Below, piece after piece: positions 45,342 through 55,461 of a stretch of DNA of 64,000 nucleotides. Location of the stretch: positions 50,596 through 114,595 of the forward strand of contig NZ_KE386911.1 in NCBI RefSeq assembly GCF_000429505.1. Reading direction: 5' to 3'. The translations under genes were made by a program, and so were the position numbers. Position 1 is the stretch's first letter. Every line of letters begins with the position of its first letter. The notes under the pieces were generated by a model. It saw only the letters and a list, made by a program, of their open reading frames with translations, was not told the origin of the DNA and did not search any database. The stretch comes from Aliagarivorans taiwanensis DSM 22990 (lineage in GTDB: Bacteria > Pseudomonadota > Gammaproteobacteria > Enterobacterales > Celerinatantimonadaceae).

Positions 45342-46076
45342 ATGAGTAACAACAAAGACACCCTGTTTTCCCAGCCTATTACTGAACTCGGCGGGTTTAG
45401 CTTCGATAAGCAAGTGGTCGAGGTGTTCCCCGATATGATTCAGCGCTCGGTGCCGGGGTACAGCAACATTATCAGCACCATCAGCCATCTCACTGAGCAG
45501 TATCATCAGCCAAACAGCCGACTGTACGATCTCGGCTGTTCACTGGGCGCCGCCACCTTGGCGATGCGCCGCGGCGCCAGCAAACCCGGCGTGGAAATCA
45601 TTGCGGTGGATAACTCTGAAGCGATGGTTGAGCGCTGTCAGCTGCACTTGAGCGCATTTAAAGCCGACGTGCCGGTCGAGGTGCGCTGCGAGGACATTAG
45701 CCAGACCGAGATTAAAGACGCCTCGGTAGTCGTGCTCAACTTTACTCTGCAGTTTATCCCGTCAGAGCAGCGCCAAGTGCTGATCGACAAGATCTATAAA
45801 GGCATGAAATCCGGCGGATTGCTAATTGTCAGCGAGAAGTTTCGCTTCGAAGATAGCGATATTCATGACGTACTGGATGAGCTTCACTTGGACTTTAAAC
45901 GCGCCAATGGCTACAGCGAGTTAGAGATCAGTCAAAAGCGCAGTTCGCTGGAGAACGTGCTAGTGCCCGATACCATTGAACAGCACAAGCAACGCTTTGC
46001 CACCGCAGGGTTTGCCCACAGCGATATTTGGTTCCAGTGTTTTAACTTCGGATCCTTGGTTGCGATTAAGGCCTAG
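45342..46076 (+). CDS. cmoA: Carboxy-SAM synthase CmoA
   Basis: 244 residues, Rossmann-fold SAM enzyme that makes carboxy-SAM from SAM and prephenate, the donor for wobble uridine cmo5U34 in tRNA. SAM loop: [12 protein letters not shown]; also [14 protein letters not shown] and [17 protein letters not shown]-terminus [22 protein letters not shown] is typical. Its partner cmoB, normally adjacent, lies 3.4 kb downstream. Confidence 0.95.
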   Translation: MSNNKDTLFSQPITELGGFSFDKQVVEVFPDMIQRSVPGYSNIISTISHLTEQYHQPNSRLYDLGCSLGAATLAMRRGASKPGVEIIAVDNSEAMVERCQLHLSAFKADVPVEVRCEDISQTEIKDASVVVLNFTLQFIPSEQRQVLIDKIYKGMKSGGLLIVSEKFRFEDSDIHDVLDELHLDFKRANGYSELEISQKRSSLENVLVPDTIEQHKQRFATAGFAHSDIWFQCFNFGSLVAIKA

Positions 46077-46111
46077 TCTCAACCTTATTAAGGACAGGCC
46101 AAGACCAGCAT

Positions 46112-46138
46112 AAAAAAGGCGCTAACAGCGCCTTTTTT
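46112..46138. terminator. Bidirectional rho-independent terminator
   Basis: AAAAAAGGCGCT, loop AAC, AGCGCCTTTTTT, between convergent cmoA and the HIT-family gene. Strong stem with U-runs on both strands. Confidence 0.9.
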
Positions 46139-46139
46139 A

Positions 46140-46556
46140 TTACTCAACCGCCGCAGCAATCTTATCCGCCAGTTCTTGCAAGCTGGCCGGATCGACCATC
46201 TCCTTGGCATGCACCTTCGCCTTAGCAAACGAGCCAGGAATAATGTGAAAGTGCAGGTGCGGCACAGTTTGCCCAGCTTCCGCGCCATTGAACTGTACGA
46301 TGGTCACACCCGCCGCGCCGGTGGCTTGTTTTACCGCTTTGGCCATCTTCTTCACCACTTTAATGGTTTCTGCTGCTGCCGCATCGCTAAGGTCAAGCAA
46401 GGTTTCAGCGGGTTCTTTGGGCAATACCAAGGTGTGTCCTTCAGCTTGAGGCATGATGTCCATAAACGACAAGCAGTGCTCATCTTCGTAGACCTTTACA
46501 CAGGGCATTTCGCCGCGCAGGATTTTAGCGAAGATGTTATTAGGGTCGTAGCTCAT
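46140..46556 (-). CDS. HIT-family nucleotide hydrolase
   Basis: 138 residues from the ATG at 46556 (MSYDPNNIFAKILRGEMPC); a longer frame to 46610 has no support. The histidine triad HLHFHIIP is at the C-terminal side, and PQAEGHTLVLPKEPAETLLDL is the conserved front half. HIT proteins of this type (HinT-like) hydrolyse nucleotide phosphoramidates or related nucleotides; the exact substrate is not deducible. It shares its terminator region with cmoA. Confidence 0.88.
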   Translation of the reverse strand: MSYDPNNIFAKILRGEMPCVKVYEDEHCLSFMDIMPQAEGHTLVLPKEPAETLLDLSDAAAAETIKVVKKMAKAVKQATGAAGVTIVQFNGAEAGQTVPHLHFHIIPGSFAKAKVHAKEMVDPASLQELADKIAAAVE

Positions 46557-46748
46557 GTAGGTATCTCTGTATTGGCTATATAGATCTATAGTCTGAAAAA
46601 CACCGGCCAATGTACAGCACTAAAATGTGCATCGTACCAGCACACGACTTTCCGAATAAGGCTTATAAAACAATCCTTTTGCCACTTCGATGGTGTTTCA
46701 AGAGCAGCCTAAAACAGCCCGCTAACGCTTATTTACACCGCAAACAAC

Positions 46749-46776
46749 AAGGGCGCCAGTATTAACAGGCGCCCTT
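46749..46776 (-). terminator. Probable terminator of the chemoreceptor gene
   Basis: AAGGGCGCC and GGCGCCCTT form a 9-bp stem with a 10-base loop 21 bases after the stop, followed on the minus strand by GTTGTTTG. Confidence 0.6.
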
Positions 46777-46797
46777 TCCAAGCTATCTGCTTGTTCA

Positions 46798-48663
46798 TCA
46801 AATCTTAAACGTAGAGACTTCTTTGTGAAGCTGGCTAGAGATACGGTCGAGATCGGTTGCCCGCTGGGCGCTTGCATGAGCCTGCTCAGCTAACTCCAAT
46901 GACGCATCTTGAATACCTTGGGTATTGCGGCCAACTTCCTCGGTGACCGCCCGCTGCTCCTCTGCTGCGCTGGAGATCTGTGTCGCCATATCACTGATTT
47001 GGTTAATCGAGCCTGTAATGTTCTCCAACATCTCAGTGGCGCGCGCTGCATCCTCAACGCTCACTCGTACTAGTTGCTGGCTCTCTTGCATGGTGGTCAC
47101 AGTGCTGTTGGTGTTGGACTGCAAACGCTCTAACATGGCGCGGATCTCCTCTGTCGAGCTTTGAGTACGCTGCGACAGATTACGCACTTCGTCGGCCACC
47201 ACCGCAAAGCCCCTACCCTGGTCACCGGCCCGCGCCGCTTCAATTGCAGCGTTGAGGGCCAACAGGTTGGTTTGCTCGGCAATGCCTTGAATGGTGGAGA
47301 GGATCGCGCTGATCTCTTGGGTGTTCTTCTCAAGCTCTTGTACGGTGTTGGCAGCATCGTCCAGCTGACCAGCCAAGCTATCTACCTGTTGCTGATTGCG
47401 ACCAATCAAGCGCTTGCCCTGCTCACAGGATTCGGCAGACTCACGCGCCGATTCTGCAGTTTGCTCAGCGTTGTTCGCCACTTCGTTGGCGGTCGCTGCC
47501 ATCTCATTGACTGCGGTGGCGACTTGGGTCACCTCGGATTGTTGGGCAGCTATCTGGGCATTGGAGGTTTCGGTACTCTGATTGGCCAACTCTGCAGACT
47601 TTTTCAGTTGATCAGCGTCGGTAGCTATCGACTTAATCAGGCTGTGCAACTGCGCGATAAAGGTGTTGATGTGATTCGCCAAGGCGCCAATCTCGTCATG
47701 GCGCTCAATATCAACCCGTTGAGTGAGATCCCCCTCGCCCGAGGACAAGGCGCTGACCGCATCGTTGAGCTGCTGCAGCGGCTGTAGTAAACGGCTGATC
47801 AGCCAATACATCACCAAGGCAATCACCACGAAGCTGAGCAGAATAAACATGATGTTGCTCACTACAAACTGGCGCACTGGGCTCATCACCGCACTCTCAA
47901 CATGAGCCAGCAACAAGTACCAGCCGGTGCCAGGTACCACTGACACTTTCAAGAGCACCGGCTCGCCATCGATATCAGTACTGATGAGCTCATGACTGCC
48001 ACTAAGCTGCTGTAAGGTGGCACCGCTTAGCTCTGGTGCAATCTCACTGAGCGGTTTAAGCACTTTGCTTTCGTCGCGGTAGATTAGCACTGTCCCCTCG
48101 GCATCGACCATCAGAGGGAACAGCCCTTCATCTTCGAGCAAGCTAACCATATCGGTGACCACATCTAAGGTCAGATCGCCGGCGAAGACCCCACCACTGA
48201 CACGCTTCGCAACTGAAATCACTAAGCCGCCCAGGCTGGCATCCTCATAGGGGCTGGAGATAAATTCGCCTTGATTAACCGCCCCTTGATACCAAGGCCG
48301 CTTACGCGGATCGTAGCCCGGCGGTAGCGGGTCGTCTGGGTCATCCATGATCATATCACCCTGCTCGCTGCCAAAATAGAAGGCGCGGAAATCACCGCTG
48401 CGGGCAGCTTGCTGCAGATGAGCAAGAAACTGCGGAGAGTCCGAGTTCACATCAATGGATGATGAAATAGCCAGTTTGGATTGAAACCAACCTTCAATCT
48501 GATCCACCGCCGACTCTGATAACTGGCGCGCGTCAGATTGGGTGATCTCCAACATGTTGTTTTTGATCAAGCGGTACTGAAACACCCCGCTAACTAGGCT
48601 CAACAGTGCCACAACGGCGATTACCGACAGCACCAAACGCTGACGTATAGATAATTTGTTCAT
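46798..48663 (-). CDS. Methyl-accepting chemotaxis protein with dCache sensor
   Basis: 621 residues. Helix about 10-30, periplasmic dCache domain about 35-275, second helix about 280-300, HAMP about 300-355, then the cytoplasmic signalling coiled coil with the invariant tip ([18 protein letters not shown] and [10 protein letters not shown]). The sensor contains [13 protein letters not shown] followed later by AGDLTLD, close to the R-x-W-Y...D pattern of amino-acid-binding dCache domains, so an amino acid ligand is likely. There is no C-terminal CheR-tether pentapeptide. It sits alone between the HIT gene and an unknown secreted protein. Confidence 0.92.
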   Translation of the reverse strand: MNKLSIRQRLVLSVIAVVALLSLVSGVFQYRLIKNNMLEITQSDARQLSESAVDQIEGWFQSKLAISSSIDVNSDSPQFLAHLQQAARSGDFRAFYFGSEQGDMIMDDPDDPLPPGYDPRKRPWYQGAVNQGEFISSPYEDASLGGLVISVAKRVSGGVFAGDLTLDVVTDMVSLLEDEGLFPLMVDAEGTVLIYRDESKVLKPLSEIAPELSGATLQQLSGSHELISTDIDGEPVLLKVSVVPGTGWYLLLAHVESAVMSPVRQFVVSNIMFILLSFVVIALVMYWLISRLLQPLQQLNDAVSALSSGEGDLTQRVDIERHDEIGALANHINTFIAQLHSLIKSIATDADQLKKSAELANQSTETSNAQIAAQQSEVTQVATAVNEMAATANEVANNAEQTAESARESAESCEQGKRLIGRNQQQVDSLAGQLDDAANTVQELEKNTQEISAILSTIQGIAEQTNLLALNAAIEAARAGDQGRGFAVVADEVRNLSQRTQSSTEEIRAMLERLQSNTNSTVTTMQESQQLVRVSVEDAARATEMLENITGSINQISDMATQISSAAEEQRAVTEEVGRNTQGIQDASLELAEQAHASAQRATDLDRISSQLHKEVSTFKI

Positions 48664-48759
48664 TGTTCGCTCCCCGGCAGCGAATTACTTAATATTTTTA
48701 GCTCTATGCCTGCTGGACTGTGTTAGCATTCGCTAATCCTAAACATGACTTAAGCGACC

Positions 48760-49404
48760 ATGATTAACTGTAGCAGAGCGTTTCTACTGGCATTTTTGTC
48801 AATGTTAACGACGCCAAGCCTGGCAACCGTGCAGATTAGTCCTCTCGATACCGCCTCTGAAGTACTCTGGGATTGCCCCGCCTCAGCCTTTATCGTGCGA
48901 ACCCTCCCCGAAGCTAAAGAAGACAAGGGCGACGCCGATCTGGTTTTTCAGATCACCACCGAGCCGCGCAGCAGTGGCGACTATCAAATAGCTCACTACC
49001 GCCATCGCCAGACAGAGACCCATTATCAGATGCTTTGGTCAGAGAGCTTTGAGTGGCTCAAAGCCTTTCCATCAAGCGAAGCCAAGCCCTTGGATAAACC
49101 CTTGTTGCTAGCGCTAAGTCGATTGGATAACAGCAGCCTGAGCCTCGGATTGATTCCACTAAACCCAGAGCAAGACTGGATAAACAGTTTGATGCTCGAC
49201 AGCCACATACAGTCGCGCACTCCGCTGCTAGTATCGTTGATCGGCGCCAAGCTGAGCTCTCAGCAGCAGGCTACGCTGCGGGCCGGGAACTTAACGCTTC
49301 ACCATGGTTCGAGTCAAGCATGGCTGAGCCGCGGCTTGAACGTTTGCCAACACAGTGCCGGCGATGATGGCTCCAGCGAGATCCGCTTTACCTTTGCGCC
49401 GTAA
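48760..49404 (+). CDS. Uncharacterised secreted protein
   Basis: 214 residues with a signal peptide (MINCSRAFLLAFLSMLTTPSLA). The mature protein is mixed alpha/beta with two cysteines (in VLWDCPAS and LNVCQHSA) that could form a disulfide. I recognise no domain. It lies divergently from the chemoreceptor and its stop codon abuts a 14-bp tandem repeat running toward cmoB. Confidence 0.65.
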   Translation: MINCSRAFLLAFLSMLTTPSLATVQISPLDTASEVLWDCPASAFIVRTLPEAKEDKGDADLVFQITTEPRSSGDYQIAHYRHRQTETHYQMLWSESFEWLKAFPSSEAKPLDKPLLLALSRLDNSSLSLGLIPLNPEQDWINSLMLDSHIQSRTPLLVSLIGAKLSSQQQATLRAGNLTLHHGSSQAWLSRGLNVCQHSAGDDGSSEIRFTFAP

Positions 49405-49487
49405 CGACTAAAGCAATGCATCTAAGCCATAGCATCTGAACAATTGCGTCTAAACGAATACGTCTAAAACAGGACGTCTACACTCAA
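49404..49487 (+). repeat. Six tandem 14-bp repeats upstream of cmoB
   Basis: Units start at 49404, 49418, 49432, 49446, 49460 and 49474: ACGACTAAAGCAAT, GCATCTAAGCCATA, GCATCTGAACAATT, GCGTCTAAACGAAT, ACGTCTAAAACAGG, ACGTCTACACTCAA. Consensus RCRTCTAAACNAAT with exact 14-base phasing and no spacers. The array starts at the last base of the previous stop codon and ends 27 bases before the cmoB start codon. Confidence 0.8.
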
Positions 49488-49514
49488 CACAGTGACCTTA
49501 TACACCGAACAACC

Positions 49515-50489
49515 ATGTTAGATTTTTCAAACTTCTACCAACTTATTGCTAAGAACCGTTTGCAGCACTGGCTGATCACCCTGCCAGCACAACTGGCTAA
49601 CTGGGAAAAAGAGCACGCCCACGGCGACTTCCCGAAGTGGCAACGGGTGCTCAATAAGCTGCCGGACATCACCACCGAACACTTGGAGCTAAAAGACTCC
49701 GTCACTATCGGAAATGGCCAGGAGCTAAGCAGTGGCGAACAAAAAAAAGTCGAGAGCTTGCTTCATCACCTCGAGCCTTGGCGCAAAGGCCCGTTCTTTA
49801 TCCATGGCATCCATATCGACACCGAGTGGCGCTCTGATTGGAAATGGGAGCGCCTGCTGCCGCACATCAGCAATCTAAAAGGCCGCTACGTGCTCGATGT
49901 AGGCTGTGGCAGTGGCTACCACATGTGGCGGATGCGTGGCGAAGGAGCAAAGTTTGTTGTGGGTATCGACCCCTCTTCGCTGTTTTTGATGCAGTTCGAG
50001 ACGGTGCGTCACTTTGCCAACAACGACCAGAACATTCACCTGCTGCCGCTAGGTATTCAGCAACTACCCGCTTTAGAGTGCTTCGACACGGTTTTTTCGA
50101 TGGGCGTGTTGTACCACCGTCGCTCGCCAATTGATCACCTGTTCCAGCTTAAGAACCAGCTCACCAAAGGCGGTGAGCTAGTGCTGGAAACCTTGGTGGT
50201 AGATGGCGATGAGAACACAGTACTGGTGCCGGCTGGCCGTTATGGCAAGATGCCCAACGTGTGGTTCTTGCCCAGTACCGCGGCATTAAAGCTTTGGTTG
50301 GAGAAAACCGGCTTTGTTGATGTCAAAGTGGTCGACGTGGATGTAACCAGCTTGGAAGAGCAACGCGCCACCGAGTGGATGAAGTTTGACTCACTGGAGA
50401 CCTTCCTCGATCCACACGACCGCAGCCGCACCGTGGAAGGCTTGCCCGCGCCTAAACGCGCCGTTTTGGTGGCAACCAACCCAGACTGA
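49515..50489 (+). CDS. cmoB: tRNA carboxymethyltransferase CmoB
   Basis: 324 residues. Transfers the carboxymethyl group from carboxy-SAM to hydroxyuridine-34 of tRNA, completing cmo5U. SAM-fold loop [20 protein letters not shown], then [14 protein letters not shown] and [20 protein letters not shown], all diagnostic. It is separated from cmoA by three unrelated genes and preceded by a tandem repeat array instead of following cmoA directly. The ribosome site is weak (AACAACC before the ATG). Confidence 0.95.
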   Translation: MLDFSNFYQLIAKNRLQHWLITLPAQLANWEKEHAHGDFPKWQRVLNKLPDITTEHLELKDSVTIGNGQELSSGEQKKVESLLHHLEPWRKGPFFIHGIHIDTEWRSDWKWERLLPHISNLKGRYVLDVGCGSGYHMWRMRGEGAKFVVGIDPSSLFLMQFETVRHFANNDQNIHLLPLGIQQLPALECFDTVFSMGVLYHRRSPIDHLFQLKNQLTKGGELVLETLVVDGDENTVLVPAGRYGKMPNVWFLPSTAALKLWLEKTGFVDVKVVDVDVTSLEEQRATEWMKFDSLETFLDPHDRSRTVEGLPAPKRAVLVATNPD

Positions 50490-50631
50490 CAACATCGTTA
50501 ACCAATAACAGTGATGAGCCAGCAATTTCTGTAAGACTGGCTTATGCTCTGTGTGACAAATCGTAACAGCGCGCCTTTTCGCACTATTATGAACTTATAA
50601 AAACCCTTATATTTAGGTTACTTGCCGAGTA

Positions 50632-51369
50632 ATGGACCAATCTATGATTAAACGCATTCCTTTGTTGGCGGCTGCACTGCTGAGCGCCTGCGCCAGTCAG
50701 ACCTCTCTTGAAAACCAAGCCCAAACCAGCCAGCAGCTCACTGCACTCAGTGACGCACAGCAACAAACCTTAACGCTATGTCAGGAAGCCGTTTCACTGT
50801 TGGGCATCCAACAGCAGCAACAGCAATCGTTGCAAGACCAGCTAAACCAACTGAACAACGGCGAAACAGCTAGCAGCGTGCCAGCTGAGCAAGCCCAGTG
50901 TGGACCGTCGTCAGTCAGCTATGAGCTAGGCAACAAGCAAATAGTCGGTGAAGTTGAGTGGGTCAGCGTACAGCAGTTACCAGTGGCCCTTGAAGCGCGC
51001 ATTGATACCGGCGCCACCACCTCTTCACTGAGTGCATCCGACATTGTCACCTTCGAGCGCGACGGCAAGAACTGGGTGCGCTTTACCCTGCGAGTCCAAG
51101 AAGGACAAGACGAGATTCAGGTCGAGCGCCCTATCGTACGCTTTGCTGAGATCAAACAAGCCTCCTCCAACAACATCGACCGACGCCCAGTGATCTCCAT
51201 GCTGATTAAACTTGGCGGTTTGTCGGAAGAAACCCAGATCACCTTGGCTGATCGCAGCCACCTGCGTTACCCGATGATCTTGGGTCGCAACTTCCTAAAG
51301 GACATTGCCGTTGTCGATGTCAGCTTAAGTCACTCCCAACCTAAACCCAGTTTTGAGGACGCCAACTAA
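50632..51369 (+). CDS. Retropepsin-like (RimB/DUF785, 'zinc protease') lipoprotein
   Basis: 245 residues. Lipoprotein signal with lipobox LSAC (Cys20 from the first ATG; a second ATG is at residue 5). A Gln-rich helical linker (about 30-75) precedes a retropepsin-like domain with the aspartic-protease triplet IDTGATTSSL (Asp125) and C-terminal MILGRNFLKDIAVVDVS. Databases name this family 'ATP-dependent zinc protease', but the visible motif is the D-T-G of aspartic proteases. First gene of a tightly coupled three-gene cluster (1-base overlaps) whose function is not established. Confidence 0.85.
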   Translation: MDQSMIKRIPLLAAALLSACASQTSLENQAQTSQQLTALSDAQQQTLTLCQEAVSLLGIQQQQQQSLQDQLNQLNNGETASSVPAEQAQCGPSSVSYELGNKQIVGEVEWVSVQQLPVALEARIDTGATTSSLSASDIVTFERDGKNWVRFTLRVQEGQDEIQVERPIVRFAEIKQASSNNIDRRPVISMLIKLGGLSEETQITLADRSHLRYPMILGRNFLKDIAVVDVSLSHSQPKPSFEDAN

Positions 51370-52889
51370 TGGCCTCACGTAAGTTTTTCTATCTTATCGT
51401 TTCGCTATGTATGTTGATCGGCGGGCTAATGACCTATCACCGCCATATCACCTTTGAGGTGCCATGGCTGCCCGGCGAAAAACGCCAGATCTGGTCAATT
51501 GAAGGTAAAGTCGAGCTGGACGCAGTCGGCGAGCCCGTATCAGTCAGCTTGGCTCTGCCATCAACCCAGCAGGGCTTTACTCGCCTAACCGAGACCACTG
51601 CATCGCTGGCGTATGGCCTTTCATTTGTCGATGAGCCTGGAGACTACCGCGCAATTTGGACGAAGCGTGAGGCTAGCGGGCATCAGGAGATGTACTACAA
51701 AGTCGACTTTTTGGTCGACCCTAAAGCGGTCGATATCTATCAGCCCGAAGCGCCACAAACCTTATACACCGAGTACCCCGAGCCCTATCAAACCGCGGCT
51801 AAGCACTTAATCGAGCAAACTCGGCAGCTATCAGCGGATGCCTATAGCTTTACCCGCGAGCTATTAAAAGCGCTGACTGATACTAGTAGCTCTAATCAAA
51901 ATATCGACCTATTGCTGGGCTACAAGCCACTCAATCAGTTAACGGTTGATTTGTTAAATAACGCAGAGGTACCCGCCCGTATCGTTCGAGGTTTGCGACT
52001 GGAAGATGGACGCCGCCGGCAAACACTGACCGAGTATATTCAGGTGTTCCAAGACGAATATGAATGGCAAATTTTTAATCTGGCAACCGGCCAACAAGGC
52101 CGCCCCGCTAACACCCTGCTTTGGGAATCCAATGGGAATAGCCTGCTCGAAGTACAAGGTGGTCAACACTCGCGGGTAAGCTTCTCCATGCTGTTGCAAG
52201 ATCGTAGCGCACGTAGTGCGGTGGCGCCGAAGATCCAAAGTGCTGATTTACTGAACTTTTCTATCGATAGCCTGCCCTTGGAAGAGCAAGCGCTATTTAA
52301 AGGCATTCTGCTTATCCCCATTGGCGTGTTAATTGTGGTTTTGCTACGAGTACTGGTGGGCTTGAAAACATCAGGCACCTTTATGCCGGTGCTGATCGCG
52401 GTCGCCTTTATGCAAACCTCACTAGTGACCGGCTTGGTGGGCTTCTTGCTCGTAGTCGGGACCGGTCTGATTATTCGTGGCTACCTGTCCCACCTCAACT
52501 TATTGTTGGTCTCGCGAATATCAGCCGTAATCATTACAGTGATTGGGATTATCTCCATCTTTAGCGTGCTGAGCTTTAGCATCGGCCTCACTGAAGGCTT
52601 GAAGATTACCTTCTTCCCCATGATCATCTTGTCATGGACCATCGAACGTATGTCGGTGCTATGGGAAGAAGAAGGCCCGAAAGAAGTGCTGCTACAAGGC
52701 GGTGGCAGCTTGGCGGTGGCGGTACTGGCCTATCTGGCCATGAACAACGAGTATGTACGCCACCTCACCTTTAACTTCCTAGGCATTCAGCTCATTATCC
52801 TTGGCATCATCCTGTTGCTAGGAAACTACACCGGGTACCGCTTGCTTGAGCTGCGGCGCTTCAGCCCTCTGGCGAATAAGGATGATTAA
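51369..52889 (+). CDS. Inactive transglutaminase domain fused to seven membrane helices
   Basis: 506 residues. An N-terminal helix (FFYLIVSLCMLIGGLMTY) exposes a periplasmic region; residues about 150-260 resemble a transglutaminase-like fold (LLLGYKPLNQLTVDLLNNAEVPARIVRGL) without a visible Cys-His-Asp triad, and about seven helices follow from residue 300 on. This matches the family described as inactive transglutaminase fused to 7TM, always found with an ATP-grasp ligase and a retropepsin-like protease. It overlaps its neighbours by 1 base on each side. Confidence 0.85.
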   Translation: MASRKFFYLIVSLCMLIGGLMTYHRHITFEVPWLPGEKRQIWSIEGKVELDAVGEPVSVSLALPSTQQGFTRLTETTASLAYGLSFVDEPGDYRAIWTKREASGHQEMYYKVDFLVDPKAVDIYQPEAPQTLYTEYPEPYQTAAKHLIEQTRQLSADAYSFTRELLKALTDTSSSNQNIDLLLGYKPLNQLTVDLLNNAEVPARIVRGLRLEDGRRRQTLTEYIQVFQDEYEWQIFNLATGQQGRPANTLLWESNGNSLLEVQGGQHSRVSFSMLLQDRSARSAVAPKIQSADLLNFSIDSLPLEEQALFKGILLIPIGVLIVVLLRVLVGLKTSGTFMPVLIAVAFMQTSLVTGLVGFLLVVGTGLIIRGYLSHLNLLLVSRISAVIITVIGIISIFSVLSFSIGLTEGLKITFFPMIILSWTIERMSVLWEEEGPKEVLLQGGGSLAVAVLAYLAMNNEYVRHLTFNFLGIQLIILGIILLLGNYTGYRLLELRRFSPLANKDD

Positions 52890-53848
52890 TGTTTAGTTCT
52901 TTCTCCAGCCCGTTCAAGCTGGCGCGCAAAGGCATTATGGGCATGAACCAACGCAACATTGGTTACATTGCCCGCTACAACCCGCGCAAGCTGTTCCCTT
53001 TGGTGGATAACAAACTTAAAACCAAGATCATTGCCGAGCGCGATCAGGTAACCGTGCCACAACTGATTGGCACGGTACGCACCCAGCACGACGTTAACTC
53101 GGTGGTCGATATCCTGCGCGAGCATCCCGGCTTTGTGATCAAGCCGGCCAAAGGCTCAGGTGGCAAAGGCATTTTGGTTATCTCCAAGCAAGAAGACGGC
53201 AACTTCTTTAAACCAAGCGGCTCTGTCGCGTCTGAAGAAGATGTCAAACGCCACTGCTCCAACATCCTGGCGGGCCTGTTCTCGCTCGGCGGTAGCGCAG
53301 ATGTTGCGGTAATCGAAGCGCTGATTGAGTTTGATCCCTGCTTCGAGGGCTTTAGTTTTGAAGGGGTTCCCGATGTAAGGGTGATTGTCTTCCAAGGTTA
53401 TCCGGTAATGGCTATGATGCGCCTGTCCACCGCCGCCTCTGACGGTAAGGCCAACCTGCACCAAGGCGCGGTAGGAGTGGGCATCGACATCGGCACCGGT
53501 AAAGCGCTACATGCGGTACAGTTTGACCGCCCTGTCAGCGAACACCCCGATACTGGTCGGGTGCTCTCCGAGCTGGCGGTGCCCCACTGGGAGCGACTGC
53601 TTGAGCTTTCAGCCAGCTGCTATGAGATGTCGGGGCTCGGTTATCTGGGTACCGATATGGTGCTAGACCAAAGCAATGGTCCAATGCTACTGGAGCTTAA
53701 TGCTCGGCCCGGCTTAGCGATTCAGATCGCTAATGGCGAAGGGATCCTCCCGCGCCTGCGTATGGTAGAGAAGCTCAAGCGCGATGGCATCGAGCATAGC
53801 CCGCAAGAACGGGTAGAGTTCAGCAAGCAGCAATTTAGCCGTTTATAG
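52889..53848 (+). CDS. ATP-grasp alpha-L-glutamate ligase-like protein (RimK related)
   Basis: 319 residues. ATP-grasp fold with FVIKPAKGSGGKGILVI (phosphate-binding loop), FSFEGVPDVRVIVFQGYPVMAMMRLS and metal-binding MLLELNARPGLAIQIAN. It belongs to the RimK-related glutamate ligase group, predicted to add an amino acid, probably glutamate, to a carboxylate or peptide in the cytoplasm. The acceptor is unknown. Last gene of the cluster, followed by a strong bidirectional terminator. Confidence 0.88.
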   Translation: MFSSFSSPFKLARKGIMGMNQRNIGYIARYNPRKLFPLVDNKLKTKIIAERDQVTVPQLIGTVRTQHDVNSVVDILREHPGFVIKPAKGSGGKGILVISKQEDGNFFKPSGSVASEEDVKRHCSNILAGLFSLGGSADVAVIEALIEFDPCFEGFSFEGVPDVRVIVFQGYPVMAMMRLSTAASDGKANLHQGAVGVGIDIGTGKALHAVQFDRPVSEHPDTGRVLSELAVPHWERLLELSASCYEMSGLGYLGTDMVLDQSNGPMLLELNARPGLAIQIANGEGILPRLRMVEKLKRDGIEHSPQERVEFSKQQFSRL

Positions 53849-53867
53849 CCTCGCTGCACTGACACGA

Positions 53868-53901
53868 AAAAGCCCCGGCTATTTTCATAGCCGGGGCTTT
53901 T
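53868..53901. terminator. Bidirectional rho-independent terminator
   Basis: AAAAGCCCCGGCTAT, loop TTTC, ATAGCCGGGGCTTTT between the convergent ATP-grasp gene and purF. Confidence 0.92.
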
Positions 53902-53924
53902 ATTTATCTGCAGCGCTAGCGAGA

Positions 53925-55448
53925 TTAGTTCTCTTCGTTATGCAGCTCTAGGTTCGCCACTTCTTCTTGCGCTTGTACAGCTTTGGAGTCGTCATTACGC
54001 AGTTGGTCGAGGTAATTCAGATACTCCTGATCAACATCACCGGTCACGTAAACGCCGTTGAACACCGAGGTCTCAAAGTTTTGGATCTCTGGGTTGCCGG
54101 CTTTACAGGCATCAACCAAGTCTTCTAGATCTTGGTAGATAAGACCGTCAGCACCGATAAGCTCGCAGATCTCCTCACTCTCGCGGCCATGGCCGATCAG
54201 CTCATTGGCCGACGGCATGTCGATACCGTAGACGTTCGGGAAGCGGATTTCAGGCGAGGCAGAGGCGAAGTACACTTTCTTCGCGCCAGCTTCACGGGCC
54301 ATCTCAATAATCTGCTCTGAGGTGGTACCACGCACGATGGAATCATCCACCAGCAACACGTTCTTGCCGCGGAATTCTACATCGATAGCATTCAGCTTAC
54401 GACGTACCGACTTACGACGCTGGGTTTGCCCCGGCATAATAAAGGTACGGCCGATGTAACGGTTCTTCACGAAGCCTTGGCGGTATGGCAGGTTAAGCTG
54501 CATCGCAATCTGCAGCGCGATGTCGCACGAGGTTTCCGGGATTGGGATAACAACATCGATATCGAGGTCTTCCCACTCACGCTTGATCTTCTCACCCAGC
54601 TTGGTGCCCATGTTCACGCGAGCGCCGTATACCGATACCTTGTCGATGGTCGAGTCAGGACGCGCAAAGTATACATATTCGAAGATACACGGGTTGTAGC
54701 TTGGGTTCTCAGCACACTGCTCGGTGAACAGTTGGCCATCTTCACTTACATACACCGCTTCGCCTGGCGCTACGTTGCGCACAAACTCAAAGCCTACCGC
54801 ATCCAACGCCACACTTTCAGAGGCGACCATGTACTCCATACGCTGAGGATTCTCATCGCTCACACGCTTGCCGATAACCAACGGACGAATACCGTATGGG
54901 TCGCGGAAGGCCACCATGCCTTGCCCGATGATCAGCGCAACCACTGCGTACGCACCACGCACCTGTTGGTGTAGCGCTTTAACCGCAGCAAACACATGAC
55001 GCTGGTCGAACTCTTCTTCTACCAGTTTGTCCAGCTCGTGCGCCAACACGTTCAGCAGCACTTCAGAGTCTGATGTGGTGTTGATGTGGCGACGCGCACG
55101 CTTGCTCATGGCTTCGCGCAGGTCTTTAGCATTGGTCAGGTTGCCGTTGTGGGCCAAAGCCAGGCCAAACGGCGAGTTTACGTAGAAGGGCTGAGCTTCT
55201 GCAGCGCTTGAGCTACCGGCAGTTGGGTAGCGCACATGGCCGATACCCAAATCACCCTGCAGTCGTTGCATGTGTTTAATCTGGAACACATCTTTTACCA
55301 ATCCATTGGCTTTACGCTGTTTGAATTTGCCCTCAGTGATAGTCACGATGCCTGCGGCGTCTTGGCCACGGTGCTGTAACACCGTTAGCGCATCGTATAT
55401 TGCTTGGTTAACCGGACTAGTGCCGACGATACCGACAATACCACACAT
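53925..55448 (-). CDS. purF: Amidophosphoribosyltransferase
   Basis: 507 residues; first committed step of purine synthesis, PRPP plus glutamine to phosphoribosylamine. Cys2 after Met (MCGIVGIVG) is the glutaminase nucleophile, and [14 protein letters not shown] is the PRPP motif. It follows cvpA by 13 bases as in E. coli. I saw no PurR-type operator upstream of cvpA. Confidence 0.97.
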   Translation of the reverse strand: MCGIVGIVGTSPVNQAIYDALTVLQHRGQDAAGIVTITEGKFKQRKANGLVKDVFQIKHMQRLQGDLGIGHVRYPTAGSSSAAEAQPFYVNSPFGLALAHNGNLTNAKDLREAMSKRARRHINTTSDSEVLLNVLAHELDKLVEEEFDQRHVFAAVKALHQQVRGAYAVVALIIGQGMVAFRDPYGIRPLVIGKRVSDENPQRMEYMVASESVALDAVGFEFVRNVAPGEAVYVSEDGQLFTEQCAENPSYNPCIFEYVYFARPDSTIDKVSVYGARVNMGTKLGEKIKREWEDLDIDVVIPIPETSCDIALQIAMQLNLPYRQGFVKNRYIGRTFIMPGQTQRRKSVRRKLNAIDVEFRGKNVLLVDDSIVRGTTSEQIIEMAREAGAKKVYFASASPEIRFPNVYGIDMPSANELIGHGRESEEICELIGADGLIYQDLEDLVDACKAGNPEIQNFETSVFNGVYVTGDVDQEYLNYLDQLRNDDSKAVQAQEEVANLELHNEEN

Positions 55449-55461
55449 GAATATTTTCCTT

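Noticed and set aside
49404..49487. CRISPR array
   Set aside because: The 14-bp units are contiguous and diverged with no spacers, and no cas genes are nearby.
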